NCBI RefSeq assembly: GCF_963678635.1
Contig: NC_087065.1
Coordinates: 36,419,888 to 36,483,887 of the forward strand
DNA from: Symsagittifera roscoffensis
Taxonomy: Eukaryota; Xenacoelomorpha; Acoela; Convolutidae
DNA length: 64,000 nt
Direction of reading: 5' to 3'
The notes below the pieces were generated by a model, which worked only from the letters and a program-made list of their open reading frames with translations, did no database searches and was not told the DNA's origin. This document shows positions 51,687-61,729 of the stretch, piece by piece; positions within the stretch are counted from its first letter, which is position 1; the number at the start of each line of letters is the position of its first letter. The translations under genes were made by a program, and so were the position numbers.

Positions 51687-52623
51687 ACATGGAAGGCTGA
51701 AGGTCGAAATCGATCACCTTCAATAAGATGCTGAAAGACGAAGAGATCGACATAGCGGTCAATCAATAGACAAAACTGATGCAAGACTCCGCCACCCCGA
51801 ACACCAACGGATGGCACGTTCACAGACGGGAGAGGAAGATCCACCGGGCGAGCAAAGAGCAACCGCAAGTAGGTCTGGCAACTGTCTGCAGACAAGGGCT
51901 TGAGACCAAACGCCTTGACGATCTGACGCTGCCCTGGAGTCGCTCGGAATAGAAGTTGCGACTTCCAAAGGCAAGCTACAAAATTGGAAAATCTACCGCC
52001 CGCCTGCGCGAGTCGGAGATGGTAGAGAAGCGAGTCTGCACCTCAACGCGTGGCCATGCAAGGAGAACGTCGTCATCTGTGCTGATGTCAATGCTCATGG
52101 CCAGTGGAACAAGAACTCAGAGGCCGACACCCTTGGCACAAAAATCGACGATTGGACAGCAGACAACCAGATGATCATTCTCAAAAACGGCAACGCGACA
52201 AGACTCAGAGGAGGGTCGCACACAGCGCCGGATGTAACCATAGTCCACAGCAAGAGGCATCATCTGGCCCAGTGGAGGAAGGGGGACCCTCTGGGATCAG
52301 ACCACCTTCTGCTGATCACAGAACTCGGCAACACTGCGACGACAAAGAAGACGAACGAGAGAAGCTTCAACTACAAGAAGGTGGAATCGCCCTTGTTCAA
52401 GATTGAAATGAACAAGAACCTTCGACAGTTCGACTCCGGCTACCTCACCCTGGAGAAAGATTGCAAGAAGTTCGAAGACGTCATCCTGGAAGCTGCCAAC
52501 ACAGCGATACCGACAAGCGGAGTGGAGAAAAGCTCCAAACCCTGGTGGAAAAATCAGTGTGCTGAAAGAAGGACACAATACAGAGAGTGCTCCCCGGAGA
52601 TGGCAAGACGACATGACCGATGA
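51675..52623 (+). pseudogene. Endonuclease region of non-LTR element 2, broken
   Basis: The AP-endonuclease start IVQLNMEG is followed by a TGA, then FNKMLKDEEIDIAVNQ, a TAG and TKLMQDSA, the family's first conserved blocks. Later pieces in other frames include GRHPWHKNRR and, in frame 52171-52623, GSHTAPDVTIVHSKRHHL and LGSDHLLLITEL, the Ser-Asp-His catalytic box. At least three frame changes are needed to join them. Catalytic residues Asn, Glu-equivalent and SDH are partly visible. The domain cleaves the genomic target in active relatives. Confidence 0.55.
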
Positions 52624-52761
52624 AAAGAAAGAAGAGGAAAACCTAGCGAAGAAACAACTCGATGACTGCATTCGAGACAACAAGAAGCGCGCCTGGTAAG
52701 AACTCACTTCCGAATTGGCCAAAGAGACCCCAGCACGAAAATATGGAACAGTCTGAAGAGC

Positions 52762-54135
52762 ATGGACGGTAGGAAGAAGCAACCGCTCCCTGAAGCACCG
52801 ATCTCCTCGGGCCATTTGACGGCTAGGAATGCACGTGACAAAGCAGAACTCGCTGTAAGAATGTATGCAACAGTGAGCCGTGTGAAGGTCGACCGGTTGA
52901 AGCAAAGAGAAGCTTACCTCGAAGTGAGGAGAAGACTCAACGAAACTCCTGAGTATGACTACTCTACCGGTGACACCTTCAGCATGATCGAGCTGGATTA
53001 CGTCATCCAGAAGATGAAGAAAAGCGCAGCTGGCGAAGACAAGATCCACCCCTGCATGATCAAGAACCTGTCAGGCGAAGGCCTCGACAAGCTCCTGAGC
53101 ATCATCAACAGGAGTTGGACCGAAGGAAGAACACCTGGCAAATGGCGAAAAGCGGTCGTCATTCCGATCTTCAAGAACGGAAAGCCACCGAGCGAGATAA
53201 AAAAAAACTAACGTCAGGTCTTTTTGCTGCCTTGTGTCTCCAAGGTCATTGAGAGCCTCGTCACCATTAGGCTCAAGAAGTGGGCCAGCGACATCAAAGC
53301 CATTCCTCCCCAGCAAGCAGGATTCTAGAAGGGCAGAATGACGACCGACGTCCTGGCGATCATTGCCCAGACGGCCTTCGACAGCCTTCAGCGGAAGGAG
53401 CGAACCATCATTGTCACGGTCGATCTGAAAGCGGCTTTCGACAGAGTTTGGAAAAACGGCTTTCTCCGCGACCTCGCCCGCCTCAAGATACACCTAGCTA
53501 CTCTCCACTGGCTTCGAGCTTTTCTTGCTGAGAGAAAGGCGGCAGTCCGTTGGGACAACACCATCAGCCGCAATAGGACGGTCAAGGAAGGGGTCCCGCA
53601 ATGGAGCACTCTCTCTCCTCTTCTTTTTTGCATCGCCACCGCTACGCTGCCGACAAAGATCTGCAGCTCAGCACCTGGAGTGTATACAGACCAAATCGCA
53701 GACGACTTCACCATCTCGGCGTCTGGCAGGACAGTAGCAGAAGCAGCAGTTCGCATCGCCCCTGCTCTCCGGGAGATGGAGAAGTGGTCAGCAGATTATG
53801 AAGTTCTCCTCGCCACGGAGAAGACCGCGGCATGTGTCGTTTCCCTTGACCCACGGGAAACAGCTGGCAAAGCGTCGACAGGTCTAAATTTCCTGGGCAC
53901 TCCGATCCAGAACAATAAAGACTGGATGCACAGAAGTCGTTCAAGGAGCATGCGTCGGAGATGGCGAAAAATATCAACAAAAGGACACAAATCCTCCAAG
54001 CAGTATCAGGAAAAAACTGGGATTCCTTGCGATCGACTTGTCCCAACTCTGCGAGGCCTACACGAATCCCGGTGGTCTGTACGCTCTGGAAATCTGGGGA
54101 CCGTTTCTCTTGAAGACAGCGCTCCAGACGCTTGA
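52762..54135 (+). pseudogene. Reverse transcriptase of non-LTR element 2, broken
   Basis: Frame 52762-53211 carries the RT N-terminus (KMKKSAAGEDKIHP and WRKAVVIPIFKNGK). Frame 53338-54135 holds VDLKAAFDRVWKNG, the motif GVPQWSTLSPLLF and the active-site box QIADDF. The two are separated by about 120 bp in another frame containing QVFLLPCVSKVIE-like sequence, and by a TAG at about 53326. In the active box, Ile replaces the usual Tyr before Ala-Asp-Asp, and Trp replaces the Gly of PQG, both unusual for a working enzyme. The element is probably inactive. Confidence 0.65.
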
Positions 54136-54456
54136 GACAGCCGACAACAGAGCAGCTAGGCTGATCACTGGTACGCCCCCGGGCATCTCTTTGCCAGCTG
54201 CGGTTATAGAAGCAAAGCTAACACCGATCAGGATGGAGGTGGAAGAAAAAGCAGCGCTCCTACTCGACATATACTTCAGGCTCCCCGAAGACCACTTTCT
54301 GGAAGAGCTAACAGCACCTAGACCCAGGCCCCGGCTGAAATCCAGGGGTGGCGCAGCACTGCAAGAAGACGGCTGAACGAAGTACCGAAAGGAGGTAATC
54401 TGTTCGAGCATATTGTCGCAAACAGAGAGGAGAAACATCGAATAATCTATGAAGAA

Positions 54457-54750
54457 TTGACACCTGAAACATCAACTCACCGAAGAGCCACCGAAGGAAG
54501 ACCTTTGCCGCACTCAGTCAACAGAAGCAGAGAAGAAGAAATAACGCTGCACCGGCTGAGAACCAACAGAGCCCGCTTCCTCAGGTTCGGCCTTGTTCCG
54601 GACCCAATCTGCGAGAATTGCAACCAAGAAGAGGAATCAGTGGAGCTCTTCATTACATCTTGTGTTTTATGGGAACCAGAAAGAAGAACACCATGGGGGA
54701 CGGCTATCCGCCGATCACATCCCTCCAGTCAAACCCAGACAAAATTTTGA
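54457..54750 (+). pseudogene. C-terminal zinc knuckle of non-LTR element 2
   Basis: This frame contains LHRLRTNRARFLRFGL and then CENCNQEEESVELFITSC, the C-terminal Cys-x2-Cys...Cys domain found after RT in Jockey/CR1-like LINEs. The usual His before the last Cys reads Leu/Phe here. It is followed by the 3' end of the element and the CA-rich tail at 54809-54836. Confidence 0.6.
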
Positions 54751-54836
54751 GCTTCATGAGGCTCGCAGGGCACCTCACGGTGCCCCTCAATCAATAGAAG
54801 GGCTCCAGCCACACAAACACACACACCCTCACACAC

Positions 54837-54848
54837 ACTTAACGGAAC
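54837..54848. repeat. Target-site duplication of non-LTR element 2, right copy
   Basis: ACTTAACGGAAC is identical to 32433-32444. Beyond it the host element 3 resumes in frame (QISTDDKLDAEINE). Confidence 0.85.
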
Positions 54849-56242
54849 AAATTTCGACTGATGATAAACTTGACGCTGAAATAAACGAATAAGAGCTGAT
54901 TCAGATTGTTAATAAAACCAAACCAAACAAAGCTCAAGTGCCAGATGGTATCTCTATTAACTGCGTCAAAACCAACCTCTTTGTCATTTTGCCTCTACTG
55001 CTTCAACTGTTCAATAGTCTTTTCTCTCAAGAAGTTATCCCGAAAAGTTAGAAAATTTCATAATTAAAAGCTGTTTACAAAAACAAAGGGGACGAGAAAA
55101 ATCCAGACAATCACAGAGGACTTGCACTCCGCAACAGTATTTTTAAAGTTTTCACATTAGTTTTACAAGGCAGATTATATAAGTGGAGTGTTGAAAACAA
55201 GAAGATAACCCAAAAATAGTTCGGTTTTGTCAGAAACCTCTCGACCATTAATGCAGTCCAAGCAATCAAAACGGAGGTGGCAGCAAGGTTAGGTTCAAGA
55301 CAAATAAGCAAACTTATGTTTGCTATGTTGATTTCAGCAAGGCTTTTGGCACAATAGTCAGGGATCAACTACAGGAAAAATAGAAAATCTAAGGCTTAAG
55401 CAAAAAACCTTTTGAGCATTATTCTTTGCATCAATTATCTCAGAATCTGTATCAGCGATTTTGTCTTTGACCGTTTAAAACAAAATGGGCTTACTCAGGG
55501 TGATCCACTTTCTCCCCTTCTGTTTAATCTTTTTACAGCAGATCTCGCTCTTATACTATAAATTTTTGGTAGTTGTTATTTCTATGCAGATGATTTAGCG
55601 ATCGTGGCAGACAGTACTCAACAAATTACTGAAGCGCTCAAAAGGTAAGATATTTATTGCCGTGAGAACAACCTTGCTGTGAAAATTTCCCAGACTAAAA
55701 TGATGAAAATAATAAAAGGTGGTCATACTGGCAGAAAGGACATTGTTTTATACAAGGGTCAACCTCTGGAATACGTCATTTCGTTTGAATACTTAGATGT
55801 GACAAAATCAGTTTTCATGAGAGACAACGTGCATATCTCAAAACTACACAGAGAGGGTGTTACTTCTGTCAATATTCTTGCCGCAAAGGTAAATTTTCAG
55901 AAAATATTATTTTTGTCGATTTTACCATCATGTTCGCATGGATTGTCGACAACAACCAGTTCAACTAATTTTTTAGTGAAAGTTATTGCCTATTTTTGGA
56001 AAAGGTGGACTGGGATCTCAAAATGCACTTCAAACTCCAAACCTATCCATCATCTGTACGAAGACGACTTTATGGAAAAACAGAAATCAAAACAGCCAAG
56101 AAGAAGGTCTATCGCTCTGTTTTACACGAACGGCCTCCATCGCCAAGTTTTTACACTTGGAAACTGCTATGGAAACTCAACGGACACGTTTTGCGATTTT
56201 AAATTCTGTGGACAACATATAAATTCTCCTCAGGACCTGTAG
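54849..56242 (+). mobile_element. Non-LTR retrotransposon 3, right part (RT)
   Basis: RT motifs are in order: NKTKPNKAQVPDGIS, AVYKNKGD...NHRGLALRNSIFKVF, FGFVRNLST, LTQGDPLSPLLFNLF, FYADDLAIVAD (about 55580-55612) and, in the intact frame 55679-56242, the thumb VKISQTKMMKI. Stops at NE*ELIQ, IPKS*KIS*, QK*FGF, LIL*IFG and KR*DIYC break the frame. It joins 31940-32444 as one element of a different LINE family from element 2 (different RT wording, AT-rich). It is dead, and is the oldest layer of the nest. Confidence 0.75.
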
Positions 56243-56961
56243 TGAACCTGTCCTTTTATCGCAGCCAATTTATCACAGACAATGATGAAATCCTTCATTG
56301 AATAGCTACTGGTGATATTTGAACACTTACATATATGCGCTATATCAGTTTTGATACCTGCGATATATCGCATTTGAACATTATTTGTATTTTTGCACGT
56401 GTTCTCAAAGTGCTCATGTGTCTGCTTACTGATACGTTCAATTCAATCCAAAATAGAGAAATTTTGGAGACAATTTCAAGGTCTTTTTATTTTAGAAGTT
56501 CAAAAACGCTAATTGATCATATTATTACAGAACTAAATTGAAAGCACAAATGCGAACTTTATCAAAAGCAGCTCACTATACAAGACTATGAAAATTGAAG
56601 AATCTATTTTCACTGAAGATCCCCTATGGTAGCCTATGAAAAACAGCGGGGAACTAATTTAAATTTCTGAAGACCACATTTTTTTATTACTTGACCTTGC
56701 TTGCATTATGTTATTGCTTATCATTTTGCAATTGAATCATTTTCCATTTTCTAAAGAATTTGGGCAAAACAGTTAGCTTATTCTACATAATCATTTAAAT
56801 GGAATGATTGAGCGGTGATTGCGCTCCTCGCTACATTTTTTGAGAGAAATCACTTTAGAAAGGTAACAGATTTCTGAATCATCTGACAGATAAGCCAAGG
56901 AGAATGCTTCAGGATTAGAAATGTCAGACAGAAATTCACCCTTTTCATTTTGCACCCTTGT
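56243..56961. other. Spacer with a possible coding fragment
   Basis: The sequence is AT-rich without a supported gene, apart from a minus-strand frame (56791-57015) reading RVQNEKGEFLSDISNPEAF. That frame crosses the left end of the MULE element, so only the part up to about 56961 could be older host coding sequence. Confidence 0.3.
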
Positions 56962-57114
56962 CACGGAGCCGAATACCGGGATAGCCAAAAACAAAATTCG
57001 TTCCCGCTTAGCCAAAAAAAAATCGTTTCCGGATACCCGAAAAAAAAATTCGTTCCCGGATAGCCAAAAAAAGCATTCCCGGATAACCGCAAACAGTCAA
57101 AACAATAGCCTTAA

Positions 57115-57350
57115 AACAATTGATCATATTACTCAATTAGATTATTACGTCGAATATTACAATAAAAGATTATTACGTCGAATATTAGAAAATTAGGTTA
57201 TTACGTCGAATATTACAATTATAGATTTGTAGGTAGAATTTTACAATAATGGATTATTATGTCGATTATTACAATAATTGATTTTTATGTCGAATAATTC
57301 AATAATGAATTATTATGTCAAATATTGCAATAATGGATATTATGAGTTAT
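57115..57350. repeat. AT-rich minisatellite, ~31-bp unit
   Basis: Seven or so units contain GATTATTACGTCGAATATTACAAT with drift towards the right. The array lies inside the MULE element near its left end and probably expanded after insertion or belongs to its subterminal region. Confidence 0.75.
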
Positions 57351-57740
57351 AACAAAGCAGAAACCACTGAAATACCAAACCAATAGTCCTTCATGTTACG
57401 ATTTTTTTTTTGAAAAGACAGTTTGATTGCTGTAAATTGTCTTTTAATAGTACGCATTGATGTTTAAAGATAAAAAGATTTTCTTATCATTTATTTTCTA
57501 TGTAAGTGGTTTAAGTCAAAATCAACAATCTTTGTTTAACCGCATTATTTTTCATTTCTTTTAAAAAATTGAAAATTATGAGTCAAAATAATTCACTTCT
57601 TTCTCGAATATAGCAGTTACAGTTTCGTTTAGAGTCTTTTGGTTCTAAACAACCATGTCTGAAAAATGACCAAACACAGACGAGTGTCTCAACACTCCCC
57701 CTCAAAAGGCAGTTTCAGTTTCGTTTAGAGTCTTGTGGTT

Positions 57741-58925
57741 CTAAACCATGTCTGAAAATTGACCAATCACATACGAGTATTTCAACAAATTGGTCATTCT
57801 CACTTCTTGGTTTTTTGGATTGTCTCGGTGGGTGTTGACTCGATTTGAATATTTTTTTGCTTCCTTCGCAAAAAAATTTTCAGTTTTCAATTGCTTAATT
57901 GCATTCCAAATCGAACATTTTCTTCCTAATTTGTTATTCCAACGACTATCCCATCCCTCACAGCAATTATTAGTTTGGAATTTTGGCTCTCTGTCCAAAA
58001 CATTCCAGAATTTTATCGAAAAAAAATCCAAACAAATCTTTTCAAAAAATTCTGTAAATTTATGCAATCGTGGATACTGAGTTTTCAAACCAGAAACTTG
58101 GTCGAGTTCTCAAAAGTTCGACAAGAATTTCAAGCCAAAGCTACTTGCAATGACGCAAGGGCAAAAATTTTCTCATTTGCTTTTTAAAATTTTGATTAAA
58201 TCAGTTGACAGTTATGAGGCCAAGTGAACGTAACCTTTTGTTGAAAAAAGCAGCCAATATGGCAAAAATACTGCAAAAATTGCTTTAAATCCACTTTCGT
58301 AATCAGATAAAATATTATTTGGTTTGGAAGCTTTGTTTTTTTTTCTTTTTTTTTAAAGAATATTAAGCATAGCTTTGTAATGGTCGCTTGTCTTCCCAGT
58401 AAGAAGAGCAGTTAATAGTGGAATCGTGCGATTTTCAAAGTCAACAAAAATTGTATAAATTTGAAAGTACGGGTATGGCGCAGTCTTGAATGTACCATCA
58501 CACAAAATAGTTTCGCAGAAAGCTAGCCGTTTCAGAAACTTTTCACGCCATATTGTCACACCGAAAAAATTGTCACGCCATTTTTCGTATCATTAGAGCG
58601 CAAGAATTTTTTCCCCGAAAAAGTTTTCGCCCAATCTGGTGGAATTTGTACAGCATGAATGCTGTGCGGAATTGCCGGCAAAAGTTGTTTTCGGTCGCGA
58701 GAGAGAGATGATCGCAAGTTATTCAATCGAATTATTATCTCGTGATTGTATTTTTCGATTATTCTTCATACGCCGTTTTCTTTGTTTGCGCAGGATTTTT
58801 TTCATGTCTTCAATTACTTTTTCTGTGATTTGCTTTTCTTTTAGATGCTGATCGGCTCGCTCGTGGAAATGATTCGTATACGGTGGCGAAATAATCCGAC
58901 CACTTTTGTGGCTACTGGTCTGCAA
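57741..58925 (-). pseudogene. MULE transposase with FLYWCH-like N-terminus
   Basis: Pieces in minus-strand order begin with 58719-58925, which encodes SSHKSGRIISPPYTN and a basic stretch with spaced His. This resembles a FLYWCH DNA-binding domain and is preceded by an intron-like TTTTTTGCAG. Frame 58353-58559 carries the first catalytic Asp in ILCDGTFKTAP and PLLTALLTGK. An SDYESGFKAI segment near 58320 gives the second Asp. Frame 57741-58088 ends with FQTNNCCEGWDSRWNNKLG, the conserved third acidic region of MULEs. The DDE triad is therefore traceable. Stops between the pieces indicate decay or unannotated introns. The enzyme would cut and paste the element. Confidence 0.65.
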
Positions 58926-59036
58926 AAAATGAAGGATTTTTATTGGCCAATAAAATTTTGTGACTAATTGTTTTAATTACTATAGTTCAAACCGGAGATA
59001 TTTAGTTTTTTGGCTATTCGGGTATGCGACTCCGTG

Positions 59037-59952
59037 GGTACGCATCCTTGTGATAAGCAACGGTATTGCAATCGGTTCCTAGACTTTTTTTTCCTGTAAG
59101 CAACTGTTCAACGAGGGGTCAAAATTAGAAATTGGAAGTACAGTTGCAGTTCAGGGTGAATTCAAATTTCTTTTTGCGTTTCCGCAGCACTTGGTCTGGA
59201 GGCAAGGAATGCGCCTGTTACGGCAAAAGAAGATCCTGGGTTCGAATGTGAGTAGCTGTTTTATTTTTTCGAACGGGAAATAGTCCTTTAAAAGAATCTC
59301 GGCTTATAATTTTCTGCTTATGTTTTGTCGGCTGAATTGCCTTTTATAGTTATTTTTTTACAGTATAGTTGCTTTCGATGTTCTGATTTACCTCAGCTGT
59401 GTAACGTTCGTCCGGAAGTACATATCGACGGAAAATAAAGCAGGTTCTAAAACGACTGGCTAGCGTCTAAAAACAGCTCTCTATGCTTTTCACCGTCTCT
59501 GCCAAAGCCAGTTCTTTTGGTGGTCTTTCTAACATCGGGTGGACAAAAAACGTTACTGTCTCCGGCATCGATCAGAACGCTCTAATTAAATGAATTACAT
59601 GCAAAAATAATGAGCTCATGGCCGGGTCTCAGTATCACCAGACCACGAGTTCACTCCTAAAAACAGGTTTACTACTTATTTATTATGTTACTATTGTTTT
59701 TGTTCAGTAGATAAAAATCATCATCTCAATCGAAGATGGATCAACCCTTTCCCTCAACTCCTAGCTTCTCATGATCTGAAAACGAATTTAGATGTTATTA
59801 ATTCAATTCAGGACATCTCCAGGAAGCTAAAAGTTTATAAAATGCAGTTATAGTTATCCTCCCGAGACCCCTCCTTATTTCTTTCAGGTAGGCTGGTCAC
59901 GTCGTCCCAACACCCTTTCTGGTTCTCGGGAATTACCTTGTAACGATTGTAG
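59037..59952. other. Intergenic region, no supported gene
   Basis: Ordinary AT-rich sequence. A short stretch at 59185-59265 resembles part of a tRNA (GGGTTCGAATG) but does not fold as one. A 13-bp-arm inverted repeat with a 6-nt centre, TTGTAACGATTGT...ACAATCGTTACAA, lies at 59938-59969 beside the end of the next ORF. Confidence 0.4.
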
Positions 59953-59969
59953 CTACACAATCGTTACAA
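59938..59969. repeat. Inverted repeat, 13-bp arms
   Basis: TTGTAACGATTGT and ACAATCGTTACAA flank AGCTAC, which is not symmetrical. The structure overlaps the 3' end of the minus-strand ORF that stops at 59953. It could be a transcript-end hairpin or the end of an inserted segment. Confidence 0.6.
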
Positions 59970-60423
59970 CTCGGAATGGTCTTCCAACAATAATCTCAAT
60001 TGCTATTTCAATTTGTATCGTAGGCTTGTCGTTCACCCCCTCTATTTCAACGAACATTGTTTTTCTTGTTTTTCTCATTTTCAGTTGTCGCGAAATCTCA
60101 AGTTTGTGACGTGTGTTTATTTTGAAACAAAAATTAACATGAAACTCCAAATTAACCCTTCCGAGTTCGTCGAAATGAACGATTAAAACCTCTAATTCGT
60201 TGAAACCGTCAATCTCCCCACTACGATGTAACAACAAAATTTCGAATTCGATTTTGTTTTTCCGTACTTTCTGGTCAAATGTCACGATTTCCCGTACAGG
60301 CCGATCAATGTCCTCATTGAGTCTCGTAGTCTTCATCAAAATGGTGCAGTGCCATCGAACAGAATTTACAAAATGCATGAAATCACTTTTATCCACGTCA
60401 TATCGACTCACTGCGAAATACAA
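59953..60423 (-). CDS. Unrecognised 156-residue ORF, beta-rich
   Basis: This intact ATG-started frame alternates hydrophobic and charged residues (IEFEILLLHRSGEIDGF, LEVLIVHFDELGRVNLEF), suggesting beta strands. A basic segment (LKMRKTRKTMFVE) is followed by a Val/Ile-rich end. It has no signal peptide or membrane segment. It is on the same strand as the broken ORFs at 60.9-64 kb and lies downstream of them. The family is not recognised. A structural protein such as a viral matrix protein is one possibility from size and fold type only. Confidence 0.4.
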   Translation of the reverse strand: MYFAVSRYDVDKSDFMHFVNSVRWHCTILMKTTRLNEDIDRPVREIVTFDQKVRKNKIEFEILLLHRSGEIDGFNELEVLIVHFDELGRVNLEFHVNFCFKINTRHKLEISRQLKMRKTRKTMFVEIEGVNDKPTIQIEIAIEIIVGRPFRVVTIV

Positions 60424-60882
60424 ATGGCATCATACTACACTATTATAGCCTTCCAATTTCCTTCACTAATCTGCACTTTCGAGAATATGACTTAAGATAA
60501 AACATTTTTTCTGACTTACAATGACTATGTCCCGTTTCAAAATTTTTTCTCCTAGGTTTAAAAGTTTTGGGACGCAGGACGGTCCTGCCAACCAACAAAC
60601 TAAAATTATTCTACTATGCTTCTTCCCTTCGGAAATTTAGTTGTTATTGGCCCTGAAAATTAGAATTAGGGAACTCTTCAAGAGATTACCCAAGCCTTTC
60701 ATGTCACCACAAAGTGACCAGTCGTCTTAGTTGATTAGAAACAACCATGCCGGCTGGAATATTTAAGTATACTTTTTGCTGAAGCCTTTCTAAATAAACA
60801 GTAAGTGTCTCTAAAGCCGCTAACTAAAATCAAAATGCAAAGATTTTAGTTCCATAATCGTTGCAATGTAGGGCCCTAGATT

Positions 60883-61519
60883 CTAGAGCTTCGGGAATAC
60901 CTCGATGTGCCCTCTATTCACTTCTCCCATCCTATCAAGGAAGTGATCATCAAAAATTATGAGAGTAATCTCCGGCTCTGATATTTTCGCGAATAACAAA
61001 TCCTCACTCATCATCTCTCGTAGTGCGTGCTGTTCACACCAGTTAAGTGCACTTCCGTCCACTGGTGATATGAGGTTCAGGTGCAATACCGACCTCCTGT
61101 ATAACTCCACCTTATCGTCAGGGAACGCAAACGTGATTGCTGGACGGTATATCACTGTCATGAACTCCGTGGCTCCTCTGATCAGTGCTAAGGGATCGGT
61201 CCTCATGGCCAGACTCAGTTAACAGGGGCATCCCCCCAGCATGACGTCGCACGTCTTCTTCCTTCTGAATTGTCTCATCCTCTCCTGCTCCGAAGCGATT
61301 GTGCTGCAGGAGGTATAGGATAAGAGTATGTCGCAGATCTCTTATCTTGGTCCAGGAATCAGTGGGTCGCTTCACGTCAAACCTCCTCACGTTCTCTCTC
61401 ATCTGCTCCGGGTAGCGTGTCAGAGTCATCAATCCTCCCAAGTTCACTTGCGTTATCGCAATTAGCATCAGAAGTCCCTCTAGCCGCAAATTCTGCACTC
61501 CAAAGCTCTCTAACGCCAT
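60883..61519 (-). pseudogene. Unrecognised ORF pair, one frame change
   Basis: Frame 61118-61519 starts MALESFGVQNLRLEGLL and frame 60883-61206 continues with MRTDPLALIRGATEFMTVIYRP, the two overlapping by about 90 nt. Joined by one frameshift they would give a protein of about 205 residues without low-complexity sequence. The start (LLMLIAITQVN) resembles the start of the larger relic upstream (LLLLAVLDIHQ), hinting at a shared origin. GC content is higher than the flanks. Family unknown. Confidence 0.4.
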
Positions 61520-61729
61520 TAACCAAAAACAAAATGCAAGTTTATAAATGCAACAAAATCTTTAATCTTCAAAATTCAACTAAATGTTTTCTTTTCAGTT
61601 GCATTTGCAAATTTAGTTACCTTGTTTCTCGTTTAAGTTTTTCTCACACCTAACAATTCTGAGTTTTAACATCTTTTATTTCATTGTTTCTTTGTTTCTG
61701 TCTTTTTTTCACTCTTCGTTTTTGTCGTT

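Larger units (their letters stand above)
51354..54836 (+). mobile_element. Non-LTR retrotransposon 2 (2A-PHD-EN-RT), main part
   Basis: The element continues from 32445-32564 across the LTR element and ends in a CA-rich tail (ACACAAACACACACACCC...) just before the 12-bp target duplication. Total length without the insertion is about 3.6 kb. Domains in order are a 2A-like motif, PHD finger, endonuclease region, RT and a C-terminal CCHC-type knuckle, as in some CR1/L2-like LINEs. Frame changes and stops (TGA 51698, TAG 51767) show decay. The DNA is near 52% GC, unlike the neighbouring LTR element. Confidence 0.8.
56962..59036 (-). mobile_element. MULE (Mutator-like) DNA transposon
   Basis: Terminal inverted repeats of about 31 bp (56962-56992 and 59006-59036) match at about 26 of 30 positions, beginning CACGGAG and ending ATAGCCAAAAA. 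The transposase is encoded on the minus strand. The flanks GCACCCTTGT (56952-56961) and GCATCCTTGT (59042-59051) are nearly identical and could be a target duplication, although five bases separate the right copy from the inverted repeat. The left subterminal region carries repeated TTCCCGGATAGCC units (56965-57085) and a minisatellite. Confidence 0.75.

Noticed and set aside
32565-56242. Alternative genetic code with TAA/TAG read as Gln
   Set aside because: Some stops fall at Gln positions, but others replace Glu, Leu or Trp, and TGA stops occur too. Intact ORFs here also end in TAA or TAG, so ordinary decay or sequencing error explains them better.
59184-59270. Possible tRNA gene or tRNA-derived SINE head (GGGTTCGAATG)
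   Set aside because: The T-stem and acceptor stem do not pair and the B-box ends TG rather than CC. Only a weak resemblance remains.
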